Shown here: piece after piece, positions 8,939 to 18,277 of the stretch | Numbering within the stretch: position 1 is the stretch's first letter | Layout: each line of letters starts with the position of its first letter | Assembly: GCA_963735065.1 (NCBI GenBank) | Contig: CAVTJL010000004.1 | Location: 1,178,001 to 1,242,000, forward strand | Length of the DNA: 64,000 bases | Origin: CAVTJL01 sp963735065 | Lineage (GTDB): Bacteria > Pseudomonadota > Alphaproteobacteria > Geminicoccales > Geminicoccaceae | Direction: 5' to 3' | Position numbers and translations under genes: made by a program | Notes under the pieces: generated by a model | Told to the model about the DNA's origin: nothing | What the model saw: only the letters and a program-made list of their open reading frames with translations | Database searches by the model: none

Positions 8939-10121
8939 TCAGTCACCTGAGTGGCCTCCGCCACCATCCCCGCTGCTGCCTCCGCCGCGGCTGTCGCCGC
9001 TGTTGCCCTCAGCGTCGCTGCCGTGCCCGCGGCTCTCGCCGCTGTCGCCCGAGCTGCCATCCGCCTCGCCGTCATGCCGCCCCTCGATCGCGCCACCCTG
9101 CCCATCACCCGGCTCCGTCGAGCGCAGCGCGTGGAAGGCCTCAACGACAGGCACCTCGTCGGGCCCGACGGTAGCGCTGAGGATACCCAGGCCCGACGCT
9201 AGCGGACCGCTCAGATCCGGTGCCAAGTGAAGGCTGCCGCCAGAGCCGAGGCTGATCGAGCCGTCGCGCGGCTCGACATAGGCCTGGATCGAGAGTCGCC
9301 CGACACGTCCCACGAAGGGCACGAGCGGCAGGCTCTGAACTTCGTCGGCCTGCACGACGCCGCCCGTCAGCCGGCCGCGGACAAGGACCCGAGCGCCCGG
9401 CTCCGGCATGTTCCCCGTCCCGTCTGCTATCTCGATGCCACCGATCCGGAAGCGATTCCCGGCAGTGAGCTCGGCAGGGCCAGCCACGTACACGTCGGGC
9501 CGAGGCTGCCGGCCATCCACACGCGTCGCAACGATGGAGCCGTCGCCGCGGCGTAGGCCGCTCACCGCCACCCACTCGCCGGGCCTGAGCGCCGCCGGAC
9601 GCAGCCCCGTCGCCCAGGAGCCCAACCGCACACGCTGCCCCACGATATGGATCGTGCCGTCCGAAATCCACGCGCTCCACCGGCCCGATCACCTCGTGGG
9701 CAACCTCTACCTCGTCGGCGGTCACGACCTCACCGCCCCCCTCCGCCTCGACCTGGACGACCTGCCCCAGGCGCAGAGCGCTCATCGGTGCAGTCGTCCC
9801 GTCGATCCGCACGGTCTGCCCTGGCGCGTAGCGGATCTCGAGCCCGTTGACGCAGATGCTGCCGAAGCCGGTGATCGTGCCGACGACGCCCGTACGCCCC
9901 ATCGTAGCACTCGGCTCGGCTCGAGTCGGTGAGCCGGTCCCGCCGATCCCGCGGTCGGCTATCTGCGGTGCCGTCACGGCAGTGCCGGTTCCGCCAATCC
10001 CGCGGTCGGAGGGCAACGCACAGACTGCACCCAAGGGCAAGGCCGGTGGCGCAGCGCGGCATCCCGCAAGCGCAACAAGGAGCAGCGTCACGCCGGCAGT
10101 ACGGCAGCGCGTACGGGTCAT
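8939..10121 (-). CDS. DUF5666 domain lipoprotein, interrupted by a single-base frameshift
   Basis: Two overlapping minus frames (from 10121 and ending at 8939) are halves of one gene. The N-terminus has a signal peptide ending LLLVALAGC (lipobox), then two DRGIGGTG copies separated by a short linker, then repeated DUF5666 beta units (GTITGFGSICVNGLEI, RLGQVVQVEAEG, GPVERVD). After GPVERVD the frame breaks; removing one A from the AAA at 9664-9666 joins it to DGTIHIVGQRVRLG and the rest of the DUF5666 repeats, giving 393 residues. The end is a low-complexity GDSGGS/GHSGD-type tail. Function unknown; likely an outer-membrane lipoprotein. Its start overlaps the stop of the upstream DUF6502 gene by 4 bases, so the two are co-translated. 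Confidence 0.82.
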
Positions 10122-10972
10122 GACCTCTGCTCCTCTTCCAAGGCTGCCTCGTCCGCGGTGTAGAGATAGACGCCCAGGTTGAACCGCCAGGAAGCATCGG
10201 ACCGGCCCTCATCGGCCTCGGCCAGCCTGAGCGCCTCGCGATTGAGATCGAGAAGAAGGCGCATCGCCTGCTCGCGCCCCAGCGCCTCGAGCGCCTTCAC
10301 CGAGTCAGGTGAGAGGCGGTCGAAATGAAGGCTGCGATCAAGGAAGGGGGGCACCTCGGCGGCAAGGTTGATGCTCGCCGCCGCCATGTGGTCATGCAGG
10401 TTGCGCCCAAAAAAGAACAGCCGCTCCTCCAACCCCTGGCGAGGGCCATAGGCGGCGAGCTCGAGCCGGATGCGATCCTCGGCCGTGACCGTCACGAGGC
10501 CGAGCCTCAGCCATTCGTCGAGGATGGCGCGCGGCCGCACGTCCTTCGTTAGCCCGGCAACGAGGCTCTCGAAGGAAGGCGTGCCTTCCGGAGCGGTGCG
10601 CGGCAGCGGCAACGGCCGACCCTGCGGATCGACATAAGGGGCGCGGCCAACCCAGGTGGAGATGACCTGGGCGCCAAGCGATACTGCGGCTGGAACCTCC
10701 TGAGCCGCACGCGACTCGCTGCGCAGCCGCCTGATTTCCTTGCGATGGATGCCGGTGAGCACGTGGATGCCGCTGTCCGTGAGGGCGCGGCCCGGGCCGT
10801 CAAGATCGTGCTGGGCGACCTCGACGTAGAGGCGGCGGACGATGGCGTCGAGCATCGGGTAGGTCACACCGAAGCGGATCAGCAGCCGGACCAGCGGGCG
10901 CAACAAGCGCGCCACAGCATCGGGCAGCGCGCTCGGCGCGCCGGGATGCTTGGGTTCCGGGGATGTGGTCAT
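10118..10972 (-). CDS. DUF6502 family protein (possible DNA-binding regulator)
   Basis: A 284-residue soluble protein of the DUF6502 family. The N-terminal third (residues about 15-90) contains helices and the segment LTDSGIHVLTGIHRKEIRRL, which has the look of a winged-helix or helix-turn-helix recognition unit; the middle carries a VISTWVGRAPYVD motif and FESLVAGLTKDVRPRAILDEWLRLGLV, again winged-helix-like. It heads an operon with the DUF5666 lipoprotein (ATGA overlap). The promoter region upstream contains three evenly spaced GTGGG-N7-CCCAC palindromes, so autoregulation by this protein is an attractive inference, not shown. The family name is from memory of the conserved pattern. Confidence 0.75.
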   Translation of the reverse strand: MTTSPEPKHPGAPSALPDAVARLLRPLVRLLIRFGVTYPMLDAIVRRLYVEVAQHDLDGPGRALTDSGIHVLTGIHRKEIRRLRSESRAAQEVPAAVSLGAQVISTWVGRAPYVDPQGRPLPLPRTAPEGTPSFESLVAGLTKDVRPRAILDEWLRLGLVTVTAEDRIRLELAAYGPRQGLEERLFFFGRNLHDHMAAASINLAAEVPPFLDRSLHFDRLSPDSVKALEALGREQAMRLLLDLNREALRLAEADEGRSDASWRFNLGVYLYTADEAALEEEQRS

Positions 10973-10997
10973 GGCTCGATCTTAGCAGGCTTGCGTT

Positions 10998-11071
10998 GTG
11001 GGAAAAGCGCCCACAAGTCACTTGACGTGGGAAATTTGCCCACGCAATGTGCGTGTGGGCAATATGCCCAC
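10998..11071. promoter_or_regulatory. array of three GTGGG-N7-CCCAC palindromes in a divergent promoter region
   Basis: Three 17-bp inverted repeats with identical 5-bp arms and 7-base centres lie at 10998-11014, 11027-11043 and 11055-11071, start-to-start spacing 29 and 28 bases. They fill the 110-base gap between the divergent DUF6502 gene (start 10972) and the secreted Gly/Ser-rich protein gene (start 11083). The third is extended to TGTGGGCA/TGCCCACA arms and abuts the ribosome binding site of the secreted-protein gene. The identical arms with variable centres suggest a dimeric regulator's operators. Confidence 0.75.
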
Positions 11072-11082
11072 AGGAGAGTCTC

Positions 11083-11559
11083 ATGTCGATCTGTCCTTCG
11101 CGTTCGCGGCAGTTGCGTCTCGTGGCCCTGCTCTGCGGCACCTTCCTCGCCACCACCGCCACAATGGCGCCTGCCTGGAGCGCCTCTTCCGGCGACAGCA
11201 GTCGCGACGCGTCGTTGGTAACTGTCGCTCAGACGAGCCTGACAACGCCTGTCTTCGAGGATGACAACGGCACGGACGACAGCGCTGACACCGTGTCCGG
11301 CTCTCGTGACGAGCCCAAGGACCAGGGCCTCACCGAGAGCGGGACGAACGGCAATTCCGGAAGCGTAAGCGGCTCCGAGGGTGGCGGGAACGGCGCAAGC
11401 GACAACAGCGGCGCCGAAGACCACGGTGGCGGCAGCCAAAGCGGCGGCTCAAGCGGCAGCGGGTCCGGTGGAGGTCATGGTAGCGGTGGCACCGGCGGTA
11501 GCGACTCCGGTGGAGGTCATGGTGGCGGCCACGGCGACCACGGCGGCCACGACGACTGA
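11083..11559 (+). CDS. small secreted Gly/Ser/His-rich low-complexity protein
   Basis: A 158-residue protein. ATG 11083 follows CAGGAGAG by 6 bases; it makes a signal peptide of about 35 residues (LRLVALLCGTFLATTATMAPAWSA). The mature part starts acidic and Thr-rich (VFEDDNGTDDSADT) and the second half is almost entirely Gly, Ser, His and Asp, ending HGGGHGDHGGHDD. No catalytic domain. His/Asp clusters could bind metal ions, which is only a suggestion. Its composition echoes the GHSGD tail of the nearby DUF5666 lipoprotein, and the two operons share the palindrome array, so they probably belong to one regulated surface system. Confidence 0.72.
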   Translation: MSICPSRSRQLRLVALLCGTFLATTATMAPAWSASSGDSSRDASLVTVAQTSLTTPVFEDDNGTDDSADTVSGSRDEPKDQGLTESGTNGNSGSVSGSEGGGNGASDNSGAEDHGGGSQSGGSSGSGSGGGHGSGGTGGSDSGGGHGGGHGDHGGHDD

Positions 11560-11689
11560 GCCAAGGCCGTCCGTCGAGGATCGCTGGTGCCACATCTGGG
11601 GCGGCGCGAGCACGCCGCCCCAGTGCCGGAACGGCGCGGCGTGGACGATCGATGCGATGACGCGCAGGCTCGCCGAGCCGCGTGCCGTC

Positions 11690-14600
11690 CTACTCGGCTG
11701 GCGTCGTCTCGCCCACCGCCGGCAGTGTCGCGCGGCGATGCATCAGCCGGTCGCCGAGACGGTCGAGACAGACATAGACGACGGGGGTGATGTAGAGCGT
11801 CAGGAGCTGCGAGAGCAGCAGCCCGCCGACCACCGCGAGCCCGAGGGGGCGCCGCAGCTCGGAGCCGGCGCCCATGCCGATGGCGATCGGCAGGGTGCCG
11901 AGGATGGCCGCCATGGTCGTCATCATGATCGGGCGGAAGCGGACCAGGCATGCCTCGACGATCGCCTGCTGCGCCGGCAGCCCGCCTGCACGTCGACGCT
12001 CGAGCGCGAAGTCGATCATCATGATCGCATTCTTCTTCACGATGCCGACCAGCATGACGATGCCGATCATCGCGATGACGCTGAGGTCGGTGCCGGTGAG
12101 CATCAGCGTCAGCAGCGCTCCGATGCCCGCGGACGGAAGGCCCGACAGAATCGTGATCGGGTGGATGAAGCTCTCGTAGAGAATGCCGAGCACGATGTAG
12201 ATGACCAAGACGGCCGCCAGGAGCAGCAGCCCCTGACCCTTGACCGAGTCCTGGAAGACCTGGGCCGCGCCCTGGAAGCCCGTCTGGACATCGCTGGGCA
12301 GCCCGATCTCCCGCTCGGCCTTCTGGATTCCGTCGACGACGGTGCCGAGCGCCACGCCCGGTGCCAGGTTGAAGGAGATCGTGACGGCGGGCATCTGACC
12401 CTGATGGCTGACGGCCAGGGGGCCCGCGACCTGCTTGAAGTGGGCGATCGTGTCCAGGGGCACGGTGCGCCCAGTCGCAGTTCGCACATAGAGCTGATCG
12501 AGTGCCGCCGGGCTGTTCTGGAAACGTGGCGCTGCCTCGAGAATGACCTCGTAGTCGTTGTTCGAGGTGTAGATGGTCGACACCTGCCGCGTGCCGAACG
12601 CGCTGTAGAGGAGGCTCCGTACGTCCTCGACATTGATACCCAGCTGCGAGGCCCGCTCACGATCGATGTCGACCACGAGGTGACGAGCCCGCATCTGGAG
12701 ATCCGTCGTGACGTCCTGGGCACCCGGTATGGCGCTGATCTTGCGCTCCAGGATTGGCGCGTAGTGCTCGACCTGGTCGAAGTCGGGTCCCTGGAGCGTA
12801 TACTGATACTGACTCTTGGACGGTCGGCCGCCGATCTGAAGGGTCTGGACGTTCTGGAAGAAGCTGTTGATCCCCGGAACCTGGGAGACCTCACGGCGAA
12901 GGCGCTGGATGACCTCGTTGGAGCTGAGCTTGCGCTCCTCACGCGGCTTCAGGGCGATGAACATGCGCCCGCTGTTTGTCGTGCTGCTCAGCCCGCCGGC
13001 ACCGACCGTCGACATGACGTAGTCGACATCGGGGTCGTGCTGGACGATGTCCGCCACAGCCTTCTGCCGTGCCACCATGCCGGCGAAAGAGACGTCCTGC
13101 GGCCCCTCCGTCGAGGCGAAGATGAGCCCGGTATCCTCGGTCGGGAAGAAGCCCTTGGGCACGACACGGTAGAGATAGAGGGTAGCGCCGATGGTCGCGA
13201 GGGTAACGACGATCCACAGGCCCGGCCGGGCGACCACGCGTCGAAGCGTGCGCTCGTAGCCTCGAAGGGCCATGTCGAATACGGCCTCCGACGCCCGGAA
13301 CAGCCTCCCCTGCCGCTCGCCATGCTTGGCGGGACGAAGCAGGCGCGAGCACAGCATCGGCGTCAGCGTCAGCGACACGATCCCCGAGATCAGGATCGTC
13401 AGGCTGATGGTGATGCCAAACTCGTGAAAGATCCGGCCGACCACGCCGCCCATGAACAGCACCGGAATGAACACGGCGCAGAGCGAGACTGTCATCGAGA
13501 CGATCGTGAAGCCGATCTCCTCGGCACCTTTGAGCGCGGCCTCGAAGGGCCGCATGCCCGACTCGACGTGACGCACGATGTTCTCGAGCATCACGATCGC
13601 ATCGTCGACGACGAACCCGACCGAGAGCGTGATTGCCAGCAGCGACAGATTGTCGATCGAGAAACCGAAGAGATACATCCCGCCGAACGTGCCGATGATC
13701 GACACGGGAAGCGCCAGGGCTGGAATGATCGTCGCCGTGACGTTGCGAAGAAACATGAAGATGACGAGGATCACGAGCGCAATCGCGATCATCAGCGTGT
13801 ACTGAACGTCGCGCACCGAGTCTCGGATGGAGACCGACTTGTCGTTCAGGACGTCGAGCGCGATTGAGGGCGGCACACCCGCCCGCAGCACAGGCAGGGC
13901 TGCGCGAATCCGGTCGACGACCTCGACGGTGTTGGCATCGGGCTGCCGCTGCACGGCGAGGATGATCGCCCGCTTGCCCTGGAACCAGCTCGCAACCTTG
14001 TCGTTCTCGACGCTGTCGATGACGGTGGCCACGTCCTCGATCCGGACGGGATTTCCTCCGGCATAGGTGACGACGACGGGCATGAAGTCGACGGCCTTGC
14101 GCATGGGGCCCGTGGCCTGGATCGTGTAGTTGCGCGATGGCCCGTCGAGATTGCCCACAGGCGAGTTGGAGTTGGCGTTGGCGATGGCGTTCTGGAGGTC
14201 GCTTAGCGTCAGCCCGCGGGCGGCAAGCGCGTGCAGGTCCGCCTGCACGCGGACGGCGTACTTCTGCGCCCCATAGACCTGCACCTGGGCAACACCCGGC
14301 AGCATCGAGATCTGCTGGGCGATGAGTGTCTCCGCATACTCGTCCACGGTCGAGAGCGGCACCGAAGGCGAGGAGAGCGCCAGGAAGAGAATCGGCGAGT
14401 CGGCAGGGTTAACCTTCCGGAAGCTCGGCGGCGTCGTCATCTCGTCCGGCAGCCGACGTTGCGCAATGCTCAGCGCCGACTGGACGTCGAGGGCAGCACC
14501 GTCGATGTCCCGACCGAGGTCGAACTGCAGAATGATCGAGGTGCTGCCCTGCGTCGAGGTCGAGGTCATCGAGCTGATGCCGGAGATCGTCGCGAACTGG

Positions 14601-14806
14601 CGCTCCAGCACCGAGGCCACCGAACTGGCCATCGTCTCCGGGCTCGCGCCCGAAAGCCGGGCGGATACGGAGATTGTGGGAAAGTCCACCCGTGGCAGCG
14701 CCGCCACCGGAAGCTGCCGGTAGCCAAAGACGCCGATGACGAGAAAAGAGAGCATCAGGAGCGTCGTCATGACCGGACGATGAATACAGGCCGTGGCGAT
14801 GCGCAT
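11690..14806 (-). CDS. RND efflux transporter permease subunit (AcrB/MdtC-type)
   Basis: A 1038-residue inner-membrane proton-driven efflux pump. ATG 14806 is chosen: it gives the family N-terminus (RIATACIHRPVMTTLL) and lies 4 bases after the adaptor stop; a 20-residue upstream extension is unlikely. Seen: TM1, porter domains with the PRVDFPTISV and GVAQVQVYG segments, TM4 VGFVVDDAIVMLENI with the paired proton-relay Asp residues 401 and 402, TM10 GIVKKNAIMMIDFA with the relay Lys, and VPKGFFPTEDTG opening the second repeat. The drug-type permease (HAE1) is favoured over metal-type CusA. No outer-membrane factor gene is next to it, so a TolC-like partner must be elsewhere. Confidence 0.95.
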   Translation of the reverse strand: MRIATACIHRPVMTTLLMLSFLVIGVFGYRQLPVAALPRVDFPTISVSARLSGASPETMASSVASVLERQFATISGISSMTSTSTQGSTSIILQFDLGRDIDGAALDVQSALSIAQRRLPDEMTTPPSFRKVNPADSPILFLALSSPSVPLSTVDEYAETLIAQQISMLPGVAQVQVYGAQKYAVRVQADLHALAARGLTLSDLQNAIANANSNSPVGNLDGPSRNYTIQATGPMRKAVDFMPVVVTYAGGNPVRIEDVATVIDSVENDKVASWFQGKRAIILAVQRQPDANTVEVVDRIRAALPVLRAGVPPSIALDVLNDKSVSIRDSVRDVQYTLMIAIALVILVIFMFLRNVTATIIPALALPVSIIGTFGGMYLFGFSIDNLSLLAITLSVGFVVDDAIVMLENIVRHVESGMRPFEAALKGAEEIGFTIVSMTVSLCAVFIPVLFMGGVVGRIFHEFGITISLTILISGIVSLTLTPMLCSRLLRPAKHGERQGRLFRASEAVFDMALRGYERTLRRVVARPGLWIVVTLATIGATLYLYRVVPKGFFPTEDTGLIFASTEGPQDVSFAGMVARQKAVADIVQHDPDVDYVMSTVGAGGLSSTTNSGRMFIALKPREERKLSSNEVIQRLRREVSQVPGINSFFQNVQTLQIGGRPSKSQYQYTLQGPDFDQVEHYAPILERKISAIPGAQDVTTDLQMRARHLVVDIDRERASQLGINVEDVRSLLYSAFGTRQVSTIYTSNNDYEVILEAAPRFQNSPAALDQLYVRTATGRTVPLDTIAHFKQVAGPLAVSHQGQMPAVTISFNLAPGVALGTVVDGIQKAEREIGLPSDVQTGFQGAAQVFQDSVKGQGLLLLAAVLVIYIVLGILYESFIHPITILSGLPSAGIGALLTLMLTGTDLSVIAMIGIVMLVGIVKKNAIMMIDFALERRRAGGLPAQQAIVEACLVRFRPIMMTTMAAILGTLPIAIGMGAGSELRRPLGLAVVGGLLLSQLLTLYITPVVYVCLDRLGDRLMHRRATLPAVGETTPAE

Positions 14807-14810
14807 GCGC

Positions 14811-16052
14811 TCAGGCCCCCGGGCCGGCGGACCTCTGTCCACCACCCGCCGAGGCATTGCCCGCACCCCGGATCTCGACCGTGCTTCCGGGCCCCAGCCG
14901 GAGCTGCCCGTCGACGACCACCTGCTCGCCGGCGCTCAGGCCCTTCGTCACGACCGTCCGGCCGTCCGCCGTCTGGGCCAGCATCACCGGTCGCATGTCG
15001 ACCTTGTGGTCCTTGCCGATGACGAAGACGTAGGAGCCATCCTGGCCGATCTCGATGGCCCCGGTCGGAACCGTGATCGCATGCTCGTCGATCCGCAGCA
15101 CCAGTGTCACGTCGACGAACTGCCCGGGCCAGAGGAGCTCGTCGGCGTTCGGCATCTCGGCGATCAGGGTGATCGTCCCGGAGCCCGGATCGATCGCGTT
15201 GTCGAGAAAGGCGAGCTTGCCCTTGATGGGCGGCCCCTTGTCCCCCGCCGGCAGCGCCTCGACGATGACCGTCCCCGCCCTGGCAGCCTCCCGGACCTCA
15301 TCGAGCCGACCTTGCGGTACGGCGAATTGGACCTGGATCGGATTCATCTGGTTGATGGTGAAGAGTGGCGTCGTGTCCGCCGCGCGCACGACATTGCCGG
15401 GCTTGAGATTGATCCGGCCGATGCGGCCGTCGATCGGCGCCGTGATGGTGTAGTAAGAGATCTGCACGTTGAGATTGTCGATGGCAGCCTGATCGGCGGC
15501 GATGCTGGCGTTGATCACCTGCTCGTCGGCCTGGGCCTGCTGGTACTGCTGCTTCGAGACGAAGTCCCGAGCGACGAGGGCACCGTAGCGCTGCAGGTCC
15601 TGGCCGACCCTGACCTTCTGGGCCTCGTCCTTGGCGAGCTGCGCCTGTGCTTGGTGCAACTGAGCCACGGCCGAGCGGGGATCGAGCGTCACCAGCACGT
15701 CGCCTGCGTGCACCGCACTGCCTTCGGCGACATGAACCTCGGTAATCTGGCTGTCGACACGCGGTCGCACGACCACGCTCGCAACCGGCCTTACGGTGCC
15801 GACCGCGGTCAAGGACACCGGCATCGGCTTGACCTCGACCATCCCCGCAAGCACTGGCACGGGTCGCGCATGCGGTGCCGCTGCCCTGCTCTCAGCGCCG
15901 CCGCGGGTAGGCCAAGCCTTGTATGCGTAGCCGCCTCCGGCGAGCACCAAACCAGCGGTCACGAGGATCATCAATGTGCGTGGGCCTCGCGACGGACGGC
16001 TCGGCTCTAGGTCGGGCCGGTCCTGGCTGGTCCGCTGGATCGTGCTGCTCAT
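14811..16052 (-). CDS. RND efflux periplasmic adaptor subunit (MdtA/HlyD-type membrane fusion protein)
   Basis: A 413-residue adaptor bridging the RND permease and an outer-membrane channel. An N-terminal hydrophobic anchor lies at about 27-45. It is followed by the lipoyl-type half-motifs VRPRVDSQITEVHVAEGSAV and APIDGRIGRINLKPGNVV around an alpha-helical hairpin (residues about 130-200), then beta-barrel and membrane-proximal domains (IPTGAIEIGQDGSYVFVI type). It is first in a two-gene operon; the permease starts 4 bases after its stop. MdtA-like by order and length. Confidence 0.93.
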   Translation of the reverse strand: MSSTIQRTSQDRPDLEPSRPSRGPRTLMILVTAGLVLAGGGYAYKAWPTRGGAESRAAAPHARPVPVLAGMVEVKPMPVSLTAVGTVRPVASVVVRPRVDSQITEVHVAEGSAVHAGDVLVTLDPRSAVAQLHQAQAQLAKDEAQKVRVGQDLQRYGALVARDFVSKQQYQQAQADEQVINASIAADQAAIDNLNVQISYYTITAPIDGRIGRINLKPGNVVRAADTTPLFTINQMNPIQVQFAVPQGRLDEVREAARAGTVIVEALPAGDKGPPIKGKLAFLDNAIDPGSGTITLIAEMPNADELLWPGQFVDVTLVLRIDEHAITVPTGAIEIGQDGSYVFVIGKDHKVDMRPVMLAQTADGRTVVTKGLSAGEQVVVDGQLRLGPGSTVEIRGAGNASAGGGQRSAGPGA

Positions 16053-16172
16053 TATGCCTATCCGCCGCCGCGCGACACACGGCTTCTACGTCAGCCGTAG
16101 TACCACGCCCTCGACTGGAACGCATGAACCGCAGCCACCCTGCGGTAGCCAGTCCGTAAAACCGCGCCGAGG

Positions 16173-17417
16173 TCAGCCGGCCGCGGCTTTGCTCGACATA
16201 ACGTCCTCGAGATCGGGCGTTGGCGGCGGCTCGCTGGGTGCCGCCCTTCCCATGGTCAGGGAACGTGGCCTGAAGACACGGGCGGCCGCAGGCACGGGCT
16301 GATCTGCCGCTACCCGCTGCGAAGATGAGGTCAGCGCTCCCCCCTCGCCGAGCTTGATGCCCAGCCCCGAAAGCTGAGCGAGGACGACGCTGTCCTCGAT
16401 GTCAACGGCGATCACGCCGATACCCGCCTCAGCCAACTGAGCCAGAACTGCTTTGACCGTGGCCCGGTCTCTGCGCGCCTCATAGACCAAGCTGGGCGCC
16501 GACAGCGCCACGAACGAGACGCCCGCCCGCACGAGCCGGAGGGTATCGATGCCGTCGAGCGAGGTCGGTTGAAGGGCACGACCGACATCGCTCGGGAGCA
16601 GAAGCCGGGCCAGCGCGACGACCAGCTCTGGTCGTGGACCTCCCGCGAGCAGGATGGTCAGCGGCGCAGCTGTGAGGCTCACCCGGTCCCGGCGACCACG
16701 AATGGCGCGATGCACGCGAAGCCGCGCGAGGCTCGCTGCGGAGAGCGAGGCGACGACCGGAAGATGCTGGTTGCGCCAGCTCTGGTTGTTGCTTTCGATG
16801 AGTGCCTTCTTGAGGACGGCCAGGTCAGCCGCCGCGCTCGCCCTCTGCGACCCCACACTGCTCACCAGCGTCATCGTGGGCGTCGGATCGACCAGCCGGC
16901 GAATGACGCTCACGGTCGCCTGACAATCGGCCGCCGACCGCTCGGGGCGGCGGGCGGCAAGAGCGCTGCAGCTCGCAAGGAGCGTCGGGGCGAACGCCCT
17001 GACACCCCCAATGGTCCGGCTCAGCTCGCGCACTCCCGAAGCGCAGCGCAGCGCCGCCGTGCGGGCGAGCCCGAGGCCGCGCGCGATGTCGAGGCGAGGT
17101 CTCGCCCATCTCGGCAAGGCTCGCGCGAAAGCTGCTCCCTCGGCATCTGCAGCCATGGCCAGGGAGGCGAGAACAGCGAGCGCGACGATCGCAAGCAGCG
17201 CCGTCGCGATCTTAAGCCCTATCGGGGACACGTGGAGCTGCCGGGGACCGACCAGCGCGGCACCGGCGAAGCCAAGCAGGAAGCAGATCAGGAGCAAGCC
17301 GGCCCTGACCATCGCAATCCGCCGCCTTTGCGGCACCTGCGTCCATACGCTCAGCGCCGCACTCAGCGGACTGAAACGGACGCGAATCTCGTCCCACTCG
17401 GCGAGCTGCCACCGCAT
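16173..17417 (-). CDS. membrane protein with degenerate EAL-like C-terminal domain
   Basis: A 414-residue protein with two hydrophobic segments near the N-terminus (about 36-58 and 67-90) followed by a long soluble region. Residues about 290-370 follow the pattern of the end of an EAL phosphodiesterase: LVRAGVSFVALSAPSL aligns with the GxxxVKIDxSL strand and GIGVIAVDIEDSVVLAQLSG with GIxVIAEGVExxxxxxxLxxLG. The catalytic Lys-Asp-x-Ser and the Glu of EGVE are replaced (ALSAPS; VDIED), and no EAL motif is visible upstream, so it should be inactive or is only distantly related. It may be a c-di-GMP-binding or purely structural descendant. It lies upstream of the RND adaptor with a 120-base gap and near a diguanylate cyclase. 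Confidence 0.6.
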   Translation of the reverse strand: MRWQLAEWDEIRVRFSPLSAALSVWTQVPQRRRIAMVRAGLLLICFLLGFAGAALVGPRQLHVSPIGLKIATALLAIVALAVLASLAMAADAEGAAFARALPRWARPRLDIARGLGLARTAALRCASGVRELSRTIGGVRAFAPTLLASCSALAARRPERSAADCQATVSVIRRLVDPTPTMTLVSSVGSQRASAAADLAVLKKALIESNNQSWRNQHLPVVASLSAASLARLRVHRAIRGRRDRVSLTAAPLTILLAGGPRPELVVALARLLLPSDVGRALQPTSLDGIDTLRLVRAGVSFVALSAPSLVYEARRDRATVKAVLAQLAEAGIGVIAVDIEDSVVLAQLSGLGIKLGEGGALTSSSQRVAADQPVPAAARVFRPRSLTMGRAAPSEPPPTPDLEDVMSSKAAAG

Positions 17418-17647
17418 GCTTGTTCTCTCTCGTCTTGAGCGCGAGGCCTTGTTGGCTTAGGGCTGTCTATTACCAGTAGCTTAGCGCTTGGAATGCATAT
17501 CTCACGCGAGGAACGATGATCCTATCGCAAAGATGCTCCTTTCGTGACGTTCGGGCCACAGGGTGGAGAGCAGGATCACCCCATCACCTGCGCTGACCGC
17601 ACCCTATCCCAATTGCCTGTCGGTGGCGACCCGTTTCCAGTGTTCAA

Positions 17648-17962
17648 CTATGCGGATTGCCGCCGAAGCGCAGTGGAGAGCTTCTCGGCCGCATCGGCAA
17701 GGGGCACGCGATGGGCCTCGTCGATTGGCGGGCGGGCTGCAAGTGCCGCGGCCATCTCCTCCAGGATGTCGCCCAGAAGATAGTAGTGGAGGTGAAACGC
17801 AACCCGACGCCCCTCCTCGCCAGAACGAACAAGCTTGACGACCACGCCATCATCCTCGACGCCTACCTCGAACGCGGAAGCTCGACCAAACGAGCCCATG
17901 TAAGCCTTCTCTGGAAATTCCAAGGACACTTCCGCCTTGTCCGTGATTGGCTTCATCGTCAT
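17648..17962 (-). CDS. conserved-looking hypothetical protein
   Basis: A 104-residue soluble protein read from ATG 17962, which follows an AGAGGA box by 6 bases; the longer frame to 18010 has an Arg/Trp-rich unlikely N-terminus. The sequence alternates short beta strands (SLEFPEKAYMGS, FEVGVEDDGVVVKLVRS) with a C-terminal helical pair (HYYLLGDILEEMAAALAARP, PLADAAEKLSTAL). No family recognised. It stands alone between the EAL-like gene and the diguanylate cyclase on the same strand. Confidence 0.6.
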   Translation of the reverse strand: MTMKPITDKAEVSLEFPEKAYMGSFGRASAFEVGVEDDGVVVKLVRSGEEGRRVAFHLHYYLLGDILEEMAAALAARPPIDEAHRVPLADAAEKLSTALRRQSA

Positions 17963-18277
17963 TGTCGGTCCTCTAATGTTCCGGATCCGGCGCCACGGCC
18001 ATCCCGGCATTCATGTGCCAGCCGCCGCCGGCACTCAAGTGTGAACCTCCCGGACGCCCGCGCGCCGTCGACGTGGCTTGCCGCAACGGTCCGAGATCGG
18101 AACCCTATCGGACGGCTCCACAGGGTGGCAGGCGTCGATAGGCACCGTGAAGCGCGCAGTGGGCTTGTGTGGGCCGCCGTCACGCCGGCCGATCCATCTC
18201 GCGCTCCAGATGACGCGCCACTATCGCCTGCCTCAGCCCATCCATCCGGCCCACCGGAGCTCCCGTCCGCATGCGGC
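17963..18277. other. intergenic region, 315 bases, nothing recognised
   Basis: Between two minus-strand genes. Open frames on both strands here are Arg/Pro-rich and lack any family signal. No convincing hairpin or repeat seen. Confidence 0.4.

Noticed and set aside
11381..13867. Very long + frame antisense to the RND permease
   Set aside because: Asp/Arg/His-rich shadow frame created by G+C-biased third positions.
12109..14066. Long open frames antisense to the RND pump gene
   Set aside because: High-G+C codon mirroring; they have no family features, and the pump on the other strand is certain.
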